Source of the DNA: Acidiluteibacter sp963716125
GTDB lineage: Bacteria > Bacteroidota > Bacteroidia > Flavobacteriales_E > Vicingaceae
Direction of reading: 5' to 3'
Assembly (NCBI GenBank): GCA_963716125.1
Contig: OY970294.1
Span: forward strand, 2,728,001 to 2,792,000
DNA length: 64,000 nucleotides
The translations under genes and the position numbers were made by a program. Below the pieces are notes generated by a model. The model was not told where the DNA came from, ran no database searches, and saw only the letters and a list, made by a program, of their open reading frames with translations. Every line of letters begins with the position of its first letter. Positions within the stretch are counted from its first letter, which is position 1. Positions 51,065 through 60,461 of this stretch are shown one piece after another.

Positions 51065-51478
51065 TTATCTTTCAAATACTTGAATTGTCTTTTCTACATC
51101 CACTAAATCAGTGAATTTTCCATTGAATTTAGTTGCCCTTACAATATGGTTGTCAATCCAATGATAATTACCTCCTCTTGGTTTCCCCATCAATAAAGCG
51201 TGATAGTTAAAACCATTTTTATCTAGCCATTCTTCTGTCACTTTTCTATGATCTTCTGTTCTAGAAGTAAAATAAGTAATTATATGTCCTTCTTTATACC
51301 ACTTATTAGTTGTTTCTAAAGCATCGGGATATAATTTTGCTGTTTCCATTCGCTCAGGTTCTTCATTGGGAATATCATCACAAATAGTTCCATCAATATC
51401 AATCAAATAATTTTTAATTTCATCTGATAAAACAGGACTAATTTTTTTGCCGTCAACTACTTTCTCTTTTAATTTCAT
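51065..51478 (-). CDS. HAD-superfamily phosphatase-like protein
   Basis: The 137-residue protein contains the HAD nucleophile motif DIDGT at residues 27-31 (NYLIDIDGTICDDIPNEEPE), then YFTSRTEDHRKVTEEWLDKN and LLMGKPRGGNYHWIDNHIVR, i.e. HAD motifs I, II and the region of III/IV in a small cap-less form. Flavobacterial homologues are often labelled phosphoheptose isomerase, which the motifs do not support. It is intact although both flanking Fe-S genes are frameshifted, and lies between them on the same strand. Confidence 0.75.
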   Translation of the reverse strand: MKLKEKVVDGKKISPVLSDEIKNYLIDIDGTICDDIPNEEPERMETAKLYPDALETTNKWYKEGHIITYFTSRTEDHRKVTEEWLDKNGFNYHALLMGKPRGGNYHWIDNHIVRATKFNGKFTDLVDVEKTIQVFER

Positions 51479-51484
51479 ATTTTC

Positions 51485-52807
51485 TTATTCCTTTATCCAA
51501 TTAGCTCTATCTATTTTGCGCAAATTGCCAAGGTGCACCATTATTTTCAATGTTGTTCAACATCATGCCAATTCAGAAGGTGCTTTAGACTCTTCCATAA
51601 TTAAAGATCTTCTCATATCCACTATAATCGATAAAGGATCTAAGCCAACAGGACAAGCTTCCACGCAAGCATTGCAAGTGGTACAAGCCCATAATTCTTC
51701 TTCTTTAATATAATCTCCTAATAAAGATTTCCCATCTAAATAGTCCTTTCCATTCTTATCTATTCCCTTACCTACCTCTTCTAATCTATCTCTAGTATCC
51801 ATCATTATCTTACGAGGAGATAATAATTTACCAGTAATATTAGCAGGGCACTGTTGCGTGCATCTTCCACATTCAGTGCACGAATAGGCATCCATTAAGT
51901 TTTTCCAAGACAAGTCAGTTACATCTTTTACCCCAAATCTTTCAGGTGTTCCTACAGGTTCTGCAGGTGTAGCATAAGGATCAGCATCAGGATCAAACAT
52001 TAGCGCTACTTCCTTTTGAACAGACTCCATATTAGTAAATTGTCCCTTAGGTATCAATTTAGAAAAGTAAACATTCGGAAAGGCTAAAAGAATATGAAAG
52101 TGTTTAGAATAAGGTAAGTAATTTAAAAACAAAAATATTCCTACAATGTGAAACCACCATGTAATACGCTCCACCAAAATTAATGATGAAACTGTCATAC
52201 CATCTAGTAAAGGAGCTATAAAAGTTGCACTAATTGGAAATGAACCTGCTGCAATATAATGCTCGACTCCTTTGGCTTGCAAAATATAATCAGCAGCATT
52301 CATTGTTAAAAAAGCACCCATTAATAGTACTTCCACTATCAATATAATATTAGCATCTGTTTTAGGCCAACCAATCATTTCTTTTAAACCAAATCGCTTT
52401 ATATGTAGAATATTTCTTCTGATTAAAAAGATGACACAAGCTAGTAAAACACCAATAGCTAATATTTCAAACGAATAAATTAAGAAATTGTAAACAATAC
52501 CCAAAAAGCTTGCGAAAAAACGGTGCGTTCCAAACAATCCATCTACTATTATTTCAAGAACTTCTATATTAATAATGACAAATCCTGCGTAAACAATAAT
52601 ATGCAATGCACCTGAAATAGGTTTTTTTACCATCTTAGATTGTCCAATAGCAACCTTGATCATTTTTTTCCATCGTTGGGATTTGTTATCATTTAAATCT
52701 ACATCTTTCCCAAGATTAATGTTTCGGGCAATGGTTCTAACATTTTTTGTAAAAAAAATAATAGCTGCAATAGCAATTAAAATAAAAATTATATTTCCTA
52801 CATTCAT
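51485..52807 (-). CDS. Membrane-bound 4Fe-4S dicluster oxidoreductase subunit (HdrDE/DsrMK-like)
   Basis: The first 414 residues are in one frame. There are about six hydrophobic helices in residues 1-230 (a NarI/DsrM-like haem-binding fold), then two ferredoxin-type cysteine groups, SCTECGRCTQQCP near 310 and ACTTCNACVEACPVG near 375. The frame ends at 51563, but homologues continue, and the next frames read MMLNNIENNGAPWQFAQ and IDRANWIKE to a stop at 51485. One missing base near 51567 and one extra near 51514 restore a 440-residue protein. It should pass electrons between a membrane quinone and the CCG protein encoded downstream. Confidence 0.83.
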
Positions 52808-52832
52808 ATGTGTCTGTTTAAAGTTGTTTGCC

Positions 52833-53822
52833 TTATTTCGCCTTTTCTATGTTTACTTCTTTATTTTTTCTACCAAATATTGAAAAATGAACATATCTCT
52901 CTGGATTCAATCTTAAATCTAAGAATAATTTATCCAAATCTTTAGAAGCAGCCTCTAAATTGTAATAAAGGGTATCATTATTTAATAATTCTCCCATTGA
53001 GCCTTCACCATTTTCAATTTTTTGAAGTATGTTAGTTGCAGATTGCATAGCAATAGCCGCATTATTTATTACTTGAGTCAAATTAGATTTAGCTAAAGAG
53101 TCTGTAATCTGATGAACATTGTTCAATACTGAGGTTAGATTTTCGTTGTTATTTTTAATGTTATTGGTAATTGATTCCATATTAGAAACTATTCCTTTCA
53201 AATGTTTTCGTTCTTCCTCTACTAAGCCGTCTATTCTTTTAGCAGTCATTTCAAAAGTTAATAACGAACGTTTAATACTCGTAAAACTTTCATTTAAATC
53301 ATTTCTTGCTTGCTGATTAAAAATAGCACTTACCACCATAATAGCAGAATCTACCGTTTGAATCAAATTTTCTGCTTTACGCTTTAGAGGAGCAATTTGT
53401 TGATTTACTTCTTCGGTTAATGAAGCTTCAATGTCTGAACTCAAAGTATCTCCTGTTTTTGCAAATTCTAATGATTCTCCAATGATTAACTCTATTGATT
53501 TAGAACCCAAAATATCTGAACTAACTATCTTAGCACGAGAATCTCTAGGTACTTTGAATTTTTCTCGATCTACTGAAAATTTAACTATCAACTCTCCGGA
53601 GTTATTTGGATTAAATGATATTTTATCAACTTTACCCACTTTAAATCCATTAATAATCACAGGATTAGAAACACCTAAGCCATCAATTCGAGGATAAACG
53701 CCATAATATTGAACATCTGACGAAAAAATATCTTTCCCTTTCAAAAAATTTGCCCCCCAAAATAATAGACCTATGGCTAAAACCATAATAAATCCAATCT
53801 TAACTTCTTTCTTTATCGTCAT
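52833..53822 (-). CDS. MlaD-family (MCE domain) protein
   Basis: This 329-residue protein has a single N-terminal transmembrane helix (IGFIMVLAIGLLFWGANFL) and then an MCE domain at about residues 35-115 (YGVYPRIDGLGVSNPVIING, DILGSKSIELIIG). The rest is a long helical, coiled-coil region. MlaD-type proteins bind phospholipid and serve retrograde lipid transport between the membranes. No MlaE/MlaF genes are adjacent. It starts 5 bases after the amidase stop, so the two are co-transcribed; this pair is frequently seen in Bacteroidota. Confidence 0.88.
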   Translation of the reverse strand: MTIKKEVKIGFIMVLAIGLLFWGANFLKGKDIFSSDVQYYGVYPRIDGLGVSNPVIINGFKVGKVDKISFNPNNSGELIVKFSVDREKFKVPRDSRAKIVSSDILGSKSIELIIGESLEFAKTGDTLSSDIEASLTEEVNQQIAPLKRKAENLIQTVDSAIMVVSAIFNQQARNDLNESFTSIKRSLLTFEMTAKRIDGLVEEERKHLKGIVSNMESITNNIKNNNENLTSVLNNVHQITDSLAKSNLTQVINNAAIAMQSATNILQKIENGEGSMGELLNNDTLYYNLEAASKDLDKLFLDLRLNPERYVHFSIFGRKNKEVNIEKAK

Positions 53823-53827
53823 TCTAA

Positions 53828-54958
53828 TTATTTTAACAATTTAATGGCTTCATTTACTGCAATTCTCTTTCCATTGTGAAAAGAAATGACAAAAGCATCT
53901 TTATATCCCAATTTTACTACTTCATTTTGAAGTTTGTTTACTTCATCTAAGGTAGCTTCATTTCCGTAAGTATATCTATATAAACCACCTGCTTCGTAAT
54001 AACTTACCTTTTCTAAACCTTTAAAATTATATGGTTTTAAATCTATCAATTTAGAAGAAGTAGCCAATTGAACCATAAAGGTAATGTCTTGATTTGAATT
54101 GGAAGCAGTTTTTGCATATTTCTTAGCCTCAGCTTTTGCTCTTTGCTCATCTTCATAGATTACTTTAGAACGAGCAATCACTTCATCGTTATATTCTTTA
54201 AAGGCTCTATAAATAGCTGACGCTAAATAATCTTGACCAATTTCAGACAGTAAAAATTTCTCTTCTTCAATATTGGTTAAAAAGCCAGTTTCTATTAAAA
54301 CTGAGGGCATAGTAGTTTGATGCAAAACTAAAAAAGGCGCCTGCTTTACACCTCGATCTCTTCTGCCTACTCGTTCTCTAAATTGGCGTTGTACTTTTTC
54401 TGCAAAATCAACACTTTGACTTTGAAAAGCACTCTGCATCAATGATAAAGCAATATAAGATTCGGCTGAGTTAGGATCAAAATTATCATACTTAGCTTCA
54501 TAATTATCTTCCAAAAGAATGGAGGCATTTTCTCTTTGTGCGGCCTTTAAATTGGTTTCCGATTTGGCATTACCCATTACATAGGTTTCTGTTCCAAAGG
54601 CAGATGAACCTCCAGCATTGGCATGAATACAAATAAATAAATCGGCTTTATTTCTATTGGCAATTTTTGCACGTTCATTCAATTCTATAAACACATCTGT
54701 TTTTCGTGTATAGATCACTTTTAAGTGTGGATATGTTTCCTCAAGATAATGACCCAACTTCAAAGAAATGGATAATGCCACTTCTTTTTCTTGACCAATG
54801 GAGCCCAAACAGCCCACATCTTTTCCACCATGTCCGGCATCAATAACAACTGTTTTTATTCCTCCAAAAAAATCTTCATTATTATCTTTTTGAGCTTTTA
54901 AAAACTCTAATTGAAAAAATAAAATACTTAATAATATTAAAAATTGTTTTGATTTCAT
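53828..54958 (-). CDS. N-acetylmuramoyl-L-alanine amidase (Amidase_3)
   Basis: The 376-residue exported enzyme has a signal peptide (about residues 1-22). The catalytic domain has TVVIDAGHGGKDVGCLG (zinc ligand H43), LFICIHANAGGSSAFGTETY (second His) and SVLIETGFLTNIEEEKFLLS (catalytic Glu). It cleaves the bond between muramic acid and the stem peptide. The C-terminal 100 residues (TFMVQLATSSKLIDLKPYNF to the end) look like a SPOR domain that would direct it to the division site. It is transcribed away from lptD. Confidence 0.92.
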   Translation of the reverse strand: MKSKQFLILLSILFFQLEFLKAQKDNNEDFFGGIKTVVIDAGHGGKDVGCLGSIGQEKEVALSISLKLGHYLEETYPHLKVIYTRKTDVFIELNERAKIANRNKADLFICIHANAGGSSAFGTETYVMGNAKSETNLKAAQRENASILLEDNYEAKYDNFDPNSAESYIALSLMQSAFQSQSVDFAEKVQRQFRERVGRRDRGVKQAPFLVLHQTTMPSVLIETGFLTNIEEEKFLLSEIGQDYLASAIYRAFKEYNDEVIARSKVIYEDEQRAKAEAKKYAKTASNSNQDITFMVQLATSSKLIDLKPYNFKGLEKVSYYEAGGLYRYTYGNEATLDEVNKLQNEVVKLGYKDAFVISFHNGKRIAVNEAIKLLK

Positions 54959-54989
54959 TTTATAAAAACTGAAATTGATTTAATTTAAT

Positions 54990-54997
54990 TAGTTTTG
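54990..54997 (+). promoter_or_regulatory. Promoter -7 element of lptD
   Basis: TAGTTTTG matches TAnnTTTG, in the 88-base divergent gap between amidase and lptD. A leader of about 43 nt would follow. The nearest TTG upstream is only 12 bases away, which is too close for a standard -33 box. Confidence 0.35.
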
Positions 54998-55046
54998 ATA
55001 CCTCAATTATATGTATTGAAATATCAACAAAAATAGTATTATTACC

Positions 55047-57638
55047 TTGTTATCTAGGGCCTTTTTTCGACAGTTTTTCATCTATTTAATGTTAATAACT
55101 CTATCTTTTTTGAGTACTTCATTAAATGCGAAAAATGCTGCTTTAACAATTGATATAAACTACTCAATTTCTATCGACTCCATTCAAGATACGACCATTG
55201 TTATCAAGTATGATACCCTATTATCGAAAGATGCCGTAGAAAGTAAAACCAATTACAAAGCAAAAGACTCTATGAGAGTAGATTTAATCAATCAAAAAAT
55301 CTACTTATATGGGGATGCAGAAATACATTATGAAACCATAAGCTTAAAAGCAGACACTATAATTTTAGACATGTCAAAAGATTTAGTTTTTGCCAAAGGC
55401 CGGAAAGATAGTTTGGGAGAGGCTTATGGACAACCAGTATTTTCTGAAAAAGGTGTTGATTATAAAGCAGCTGAAATGACTTATAATTTTAAATCTAAGA
55501 AAGGCACTATATCAGAAGTTACTACCCAAGAAGGAGATGGATATATTAGAGGAGAAAAAGTTAAAAAAACTTCTACAGATGTAATGTATATAAAAAATGG
55601 ACATTATACGACGTGTGACTTAGAACATCCTCATTATTCATTAGCTACCACTAAACTAAAGGTAATTCCCAATGATAAAATTATTACTGGACCTACAGTT
55701 TTAAAAATTGGTAATGTGCCCACTCCATTAGGCTTGCCTTTTGGGCTATTTCCTAATAAAAAAGGTAGAGCTTCAGGCATTTTAATTCCTGCATATGGTG
55801 ATTCTCCTCGATTAGGATTTTTTCTAAAAAATGGAGGATATTATTTTTCTATTAGTGAAAAAATGGACTTGAAAGTTACTGGAGATATTTACTCAAAAGG
55901 CAGTTATTCAGGAAATTTAGCATCCACCTACAGAAATAGATATAAATATTCGGGAAATGTAGGTTTAAGCTATTCCAACTTAAAAGATGGATATAAAGAG
56001 TTTCCTAGTTACAGAGAAAGTAGAGAATTTTGGGTTAATTGGTCTCATTCCCAAGACCCAAAAGCGAAACCTAATAGTAATTTTTCTGCTAGTGTGAATG
56101 CCGGTACAAGTACCAATTTTACCAACAATTTAAATTCTGCACCGAATAACTATTTGAGTAATAATTTCCAATCATCTATTAATTACACTAAAATATTTCC
56201 AAATTCACCCTTTTCATTGAATCTAGGGGCGAGTCATAGCCAGAATACGCAAACAAAAATAGTAACGGTAACAGCACCGACAGTTGGATTAAATATGACT
56301 CGAATTATGCCTTTTAGAGGCAAGAGCACTAAAAATAATATAGGTAGAAATATTGGAATTTCTTATCAGGGTAATTTTCAAAATACGTTAAGCGTTGCAG
56401 ATTCTAATATTTCTATTAATAGATTAGGTGAACTTTATAGAAATGATATGAGAAATGGTGTGAAACACAGCATTCCAATCACTACCAATGCTAAAGTATT
56501 TAAATATTTTACATTTTCTCCTTCTATCAATTACAATGAATTATGGTATTTTAAAAGTATTCGAAAAGGATTTTCAACCAGTAATGGCATTGTGGATACT
56601 AACGGGAATCCAATTAATTCATTAGGTATAGATACGGTTAGAGAATTTACAACGGCAAGAAATGTTCAATTTTCTACCACACTTAGTACTAATCTATATG
56701 GTTTGGTTCAATTTAAAAAAGGAAAAATAAAAGCAATAAGACATAAGATGACTCCTCAAATTAATTATAGTTATGTACCCGAAATTAATACTGGTTTAAA
56801 GAAATATACAGATACAACAGGCAAAGAAATTGAGTATTCAATTTTTGAAAGAGGAATTTATGGAAGACCCAACTCTACTAAATCAAATCGACTTGGATTC
56901 AATCTTATCAATAATTTAGAGATGAAGTTGGCTCAAAAATCAGACACTGGAACGGTCATAAAAAAAGTTGCCATTTTTGATAACTTTAATTTAAATTCAG
57001 GAATTGATTTTGAAAGAGATAGTTTAAAGTGGGATGTTATCAATATAAATGCTAGAACAAGATTGAGTAATGCATTTAATATCACATTCAATGGTCGATT
57101 TGATCCTTACTCCATAAATGACGGTGGACAAAGAATTAATAAAAGTGTTTATGCTACTGATGGCAATTTAGTAAGATTTACTAATGGAAACATTGCACTA
57201 CAAATGCAATTCAAAGGAGGAGATCAAAAGAAAAAAACAAGCGACAAAGCAAGCCAAGATGAATTAGATGCTATTAATAGAAATATAGATAATTACATTG
57301 ATTTTAGTGTTCCTTGGGCATTTGGAGTTTCATATGTTATAGGTTATAATAAACCTGCTTATGTTTCAACTATCACTCAAACTTTAAACTTTAATGGCGA
57401 ATTGAAGATTACTGATAAATGGAAAGTTGATTTTACTTCAGGTTATGATTTTCAACAAAAAGATATTACTTACACTAATGTGAACATATATAGAGATTTA
57501 CATTGTTGGGAAATGTCATTCAATTGGATTCCATTAGGTTTTCAAAAGAGTTATTCTGTAACTATCAATGTGAAAGCATCTGTACTACAAGATTTAAAAT
57601 TAAATAGAAGAAGAAATTATTACGATTTAATCAATTAA
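55047..57638 (+). CDS. lptD: LPS-assembly protein LptD
   Basis: This 863-residue outer-membrane protein has a signal peptide to about residue 29. An OstA/LptA-like beta-jellyroll at about 75-230 (KIYLYGDAEIHYETISLKAD, TYNFKSKKGTISEVTTQEGD) includes the disulphide-type segment GHYTTCDLEHPHYSLATTKL. A large beta-barrel follows (PFGLFPNKKGRASGILIPAY and many strands up to the end). LptD inserts lipopolysaccharide into the outer leaflet. Such proteins are often annotated as putative LptD in Bacteroidota. Start TTG. RidA and WbqC genes follow with no gap. Confidence 0.9.
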   Translation: MLSRAFFRQFFIYLMLITLSFLSTSLNAKNAALTIDINYSISIDSIQDTTIVIKYDTLLSKDAVESKTNYKAKDSMRVDLINQKIYLYGDAEIHYETISLKADTIILDMSKDLVFAKGRKDSLGEAYGQPVFSEKGVDYKAAEMTYNFKSKKGTISEVTTQEGDGYIRGEKVKKTSTDVMYIKNGHYTTCDLEHPHYSLATTKLKVIPNDKIITGPTVLKIGNVPTPLGLPFGLFPNKKGRASGILIPAYGDSPRLGFFLKNGGYYFSISEKMDLKVTGDIYSKGSYSGNLASTYRNRYKYSGNVGLSYSNLKDGYKEFPSYRESREFWVNWSHSQDPKAKPNSNFSASVNAGTSTNFTNNLNSAPNNYLSNNFQSSINYTKIFPNSPFSLNLGASHSQNTQTKIVTVTAPTVGLNMTRIMPFRGKSTKNNIGRNIGISYQGNFQNTLSVADSNISINRLGELYRNDMRNGVKHSIPITTNAKVFKYFTFSPSINYNELWYFKSIRKGFSTSNGIVDTNGNPINSLGIDTVREFTTARNVQFSTTLSTNLYGLVQFKKGKIKAIRHKMTPQINYSYVPEINTGLKKYTDTTGKEIEYSIFERGIYGRPNSTKSNRLGFNLINNLEMKLAQKSDTGTVIKKVAIFDNFNLNSGIDFERDSLKWDVININARTRLSNAFNITFNGRFDPYSINDGGQRINKSVYATDGNLVRFTNGNIALQMQFKGGDQKKKTSDKASQDELDAINRNIDNYIDFSVPWAFGVSYVIGYNKPAYVSTITQTLNFNGELKITDKWKVDFTSGYDFQQKDITYTNVNIYRDLHCWEMSFNWIPLGFQKSYSVTINVKASVLQDLKLNRRRNYYDLIN

Positions 57639-57639
57639 C

Positions 57640-58017
57640 ATGAAAAAAATAATCAACTCAAAAAATGCCCCTGCACCAATTGGCCCTTACAATCAAGCGG
57701 TAAGAACAGAAAATACTTTATATATTTCAGGACAAATAGCTTTAGACTCTATAAGTGGTGAATTGGAAATGGCTGATATCAAAACAGAAACTAAAAAAGT
57801 AATGGACAATTTGGGAGCAGTTTTAAATGAAGCAGGCTTAGATTATTCAAATGTGGTTAAATGCAGCATTTTTGTTTCCGATATGAATAATTTTGATGCA
57901 ATCAATCAAGTTTATGCCACTTACTTTATTGATCAATTTCCGGCTAGAGAAACTGTTGAAGTTTCAAAATTGCCAAAAAATGTCAATGTAGAAATATCAG
58001 CGATTGCCATATATTGA
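57640..58017 (+). CDS. ridA: RidA-family deaminase
   Basis: The 125-residue protein fits RidA (YjgF/YER057c/UK114) throughout: NSKNAPAPIGPYNQAVRTEN, LYISGQIALD, NLGAVLNEAGLDYSNVVKCS, and near the end FPARETVEVSKLPKNVNVEI with the conserved arginine that contacts the substrate carboxylate. RidA hydrolyses reactive enamines/imines formed by PLP enzymes such as threonine dehydratase. It lies one base after lptD. Confidence 0.95.
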   Translation: MKKIINSKNAPAPIGPYNQAVRTENTLYISGQIALDSISGELEMADIKTETKKVMDNLGAVLNEAGLDYSNVVKCSIFVSDMNNFDAINQVYATYFIDQFPARETVEVSKLPKNVNVEISAIAIY

Positions 58018-58655
58018 TGAATTCTATTTTTTCAACAGCATACTTTCCATCAGCCATTCAGTACAGCGAATATTTAAAGGCAGATAAAATTATAATAGAA
58101 GCTTTTGAGCATTTTCCTAAACAAACTTTTAGAAATAGAACCTCCATCATGACAGCAGGTGGAGTTTTTGATTTATCAGTTCCTTTGGATAAAAGAAAGA
58201 ATCATCAATTGACCAAAGATATAAAAATTAACTATGCAGAAGATTGGCAAACTTGGCATTGGAGAACCATAAAAACTGCCTATCAAAAATCTCCTTTCCT
58301 TGAGTTTTACGAAGATCCAATTAAGAGTTTATTTTTTGATAAGAAATTTGATTATCTATTAGATTTTAATTTAAACATTGAAAATCAAATTGATTCAATT
58401 CTTAAGACTACTATTCACAGAAATATTAGTAAAGAATTCCTTCAGAATTACGATAAAGATTTTAGAAATATTATAAGCCCGAAAAACTCAGAATTAAAGC
58501 ATAACATACAGCAAGGCAACTATTATCAAGTATATTCTGATAGAATAGCATTTGAAAAAAACTTATCTATTTTAGACATTATTTTCAATTTAGGCCCAGA
58601 ATCTGTTAGCCATTTAAAAGCTATGAAACTTATCTTAAACGATCAGCAGATCTAA
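58017..58655 (+). CDS. WbqC-family protein
   Basis: The 212-residue protein starts NSIFSTAYFPSAIQYSEYLK and contains FPKQTFRNRTSIMTAGGVFD and WQTWHWRTIKTAYQKSPFLE, all typical of the WbqC-like family, members of which occur in O-antigen and surface-glycan clusters. The biochemical role is unsettled; aminotransfer or other sugar-modifying roles have been proposed. The frame could start with a TTG at 58014, but the ATG at 58017, sharing a base with the ridA stop, is more likely. It converges on DUF4293 with a 26-nt overlap. Confidence 0.87.
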   Translation: MNSIFSTAYFPSAIQYSEYLKADKIIIEAFEHFPKQTFRNRTSIMTAGGVFDLSVPLDKRKNHQLTKDIKINYAEDWQTWHWRTIKTAYQKSPFLEFYEDPIKSLFFDKKFDYLLDFNLNIENQIDSILKTTIHRNISKEFLQNYDKDFRNIISPKNSELKHNIQQGNYYQVYSDRIAFEKNLSILDIIFNLGPESVSHLKAMKLILNDQQI

Positions 58656-59103
58656 TTAAACGCTCATCCTTTTTAATACCTCTTATTGCCATAAAAATAA
58701 AAATCAAAGGGACTAATGCAACCCAACTCCCACTATCATAAGTCAACTCAACTTTTAATTCAGGAGTTTTTATTAATTCAGTAGCCGCTCTATCTACAAA
58801 ATAGAAAATAGAAACTACAAATCCAGTTTGAAAGAACAATGCCAATTGAGTCATTTTTATCTGTAAAGATCTCTTTTTAAATAACAATATAGCAATTATT
58901 GAAACCAAAATAGATGATATACACATGGCTGGTGTAAGCCATGTGGAGAATATATATTCACCAGATTCTCGATCTATTAATCCAAATATATCATAGATAT
59001 TAGTTAATTCTTGATAATTAATTACAGCTAAGTTTAGGCTAAATACAAAAGCATTTAATGCAATTGCGACTAATAAAAAAAGGGTTTGAATTCTTTGTAT
59101 CAT
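58630..59103 (-). CDS. DUF4293 membrane protein
   Basis: This 157-residue protein has four hydrophobic helices: IQTLFLLVAIALNAFVFSLN, MCISSILVSIIAILLFKK, LALFFQTGFVVSIFYFV and VALVPLIFIFMAIRGIKKDE. The start MIQRIQTLFLLVA and the closing AIRGIKKDERLIRSADRLR are hallmarks of DUF4293, a family restricted to Bacteroidota with unknown function. Confidence 0.9.
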   Translation of the reverse strand: MIQRIQTLFLLVAIALNAFVFSLNLAVINYQELTNIYDIFGLIDRESGEYIFSTWLTPAMCISSILVSIIAILLFKKRSLQIKMTQLALFFQTGFVVSIFYFVDRAATELIKTPELKVELTYDSGSWVALVPLIFIFMAIRGIKKDERLIRSADRLR

Positions 59104-59119
59104 AACACAAAAATATTAT

Positions 59120-60328
59120 TTATTCTTTGGGTTTAAAAAATAAAAATGAATTTAAAAATGCAATACTAATGGCACCGGCTTCTGTTTCTAATGCTGATTC
59201 AGCTATAAAGTTTAAAGCAATCACTATAAAAAATGAAAAATAAATGAAATTTTTATACTTTAATACTTTAAATATCATATATATAAGTAAAAAAATAAAA
59301 TAAACCAACCCTACAAAGCCAAAGGTAATTACCGATTGAAAATACTGGTTATGAGCATTTAATTTATTTTTAAAAGCGCCTGTCATTCCTCTTTTTTGGT
59401 AAGATTGTAATAATTCATCTTTCACATCTCCAGTTCCAGTTCCTAACCAAAAGTTTTGATCGATTATTTCTACCGCATTTTCCCAAATTAATTTTCTAAC
59501 AGCTGTACTTTCCGTGGTGGTTATATCAATCTTAGCACCACTTTCTACTTTAACTATAGCTTTGAATCTATTATTTATTTGCGGAATAAATAAAACTGCT
59601 GCTATTCCTACAGCAGCTAAAATAATTACTGAAAATACCGCCATTTTTATTCTTTTAGTTTTAATTGCATAAACAATCAGTAACCAAAATACTAATGCAA
59701 AAAAAGCAATAATTCCCATTTTTGAAAGCAACATAAAAATAATAGCTACAAAGAACATTAAGATGAATACTATTCCAACTCTTGAAAATTGTGTTTTAAA
59801 ATAATCGAATTGAAAAAATATCAATACAATGGAAGTAGAAATTAAAATTGAAAAATAAGTTGGATGTAAAAAAATAGAAAATGCTGTATAGGTAAAATTA
59901 CAAGCAACATCATTTAAACAATTTACACTTGCATAAACTAAGCAAATTAAAGCTGCTGCGATATTTCCTAAAACAAAAGCTTTGCTTATTTTTTTAAAAA
60001 ATAATATATCTCTAACGATAGCATGAGCAAAAATAATAGGAAATAAAAGTAAAGTTGCCTTTGTTTGAATATCTTTTAGTGCATAATCAAAGTTAGAAGT
60101 ATTAAAAAACCATACGAGATGCAAAAGGTAAAAAACAACAAATAATAATGCAGCCTTACTTTGAATAAATAAATTCCATTTCTCTTTTAAATTGCCTTCT
60201 ACAAGCCAAGAAATTACTAATAAAGCAATTAATACAACTTGTAATTCTTTAAAAGGAATAGAAAAAGCAAAAAGTGCCGCAAAAAACGGAAACAATTGAG
60301 TTTTATTGAATGAAAAGTCGATTGACAT
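59120..60328 (-). CDS. O-antigen ligase family protein
   Basis: The 402-residue polytopic protein (about 10-12 helices) has the Wzy_C-type long periplasmic loop between helices near residues 255-330 (ENAVEIIDQNFWLGTGTGDV, AHNQYFQSVITFGFVGLVYF). The pattern GxGxGD followed by AHNxYxQ is typical of the WaaL/O-antigen polymerase superfamily. It joins finished O-antigen to lipid A-core, or polymerises units; the two cannot be separated by sequence alone. It is divergent from the second glycan cluster. Confidence 0.85.
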   Translation of the reverse strand: MSIDFSFNKTQLFPFFAALFAFSIPFKELQVVLIALLVISWLVEGNLKEKWNLFIQSKAALLFVVFYLLHLVWFFNTSNFDYALKDIQTKATLLLFPIIFAHAIVRDILFFKKISKAFVLGNIAAALICLVYASVNCLNDVACNFTYTAFSIFLHPTYFSILISTSIVLIFFQFDYFKTQFSRVGIVFILMFFVAIIFMLLSKMGIIAFFALVFWLLIVYAIKTKRIKMAVFSVIILAAVGIAAVLFIPQINNRFKAIVKVESGAKIDITTTESTAVRKLIWENAVEIIDQNFWLGTGTGDVKDELLQSYQKRGMTGAFKNKLNAHNQYFQSVITFGFVGLVYFIFLLIYMIFKVLKYKNFIYFSFFIVIALNFIAESALETEAGAISIAFLNSFLFFKPKE

Positions 60329-60421
60329 AAAATAATTTATGTTTACAAAGATGCAAATTTTATAGCTTTAATGAGTTGTAATAAATCTTTTAATAATCAA
60401 TCAGCACAACTATGGTTTTAA

Positions 60422-60429
60422 TACATTTG
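60422..60429 (+). promoter_or_regulatory. Promoter -7 element of the right-hand glycan cluster
   Basis: TACATTTG matches TAnnTTTG, 32 bases before the TTG start of the flippase gene. No TTG at -33 was seen. Confidence 0.4.
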
Positions 60430-60461
60430 TTTCGCGAATAATAAAGGACTTAAAAATCATT

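Noticed and set aside
54960..55046. TTG-N12-TAGTTTTG as a complete promoter for lptD
   Set aside because: A 12-base gap is well short of the 17-23 bases expected; only the -7 box is reported.
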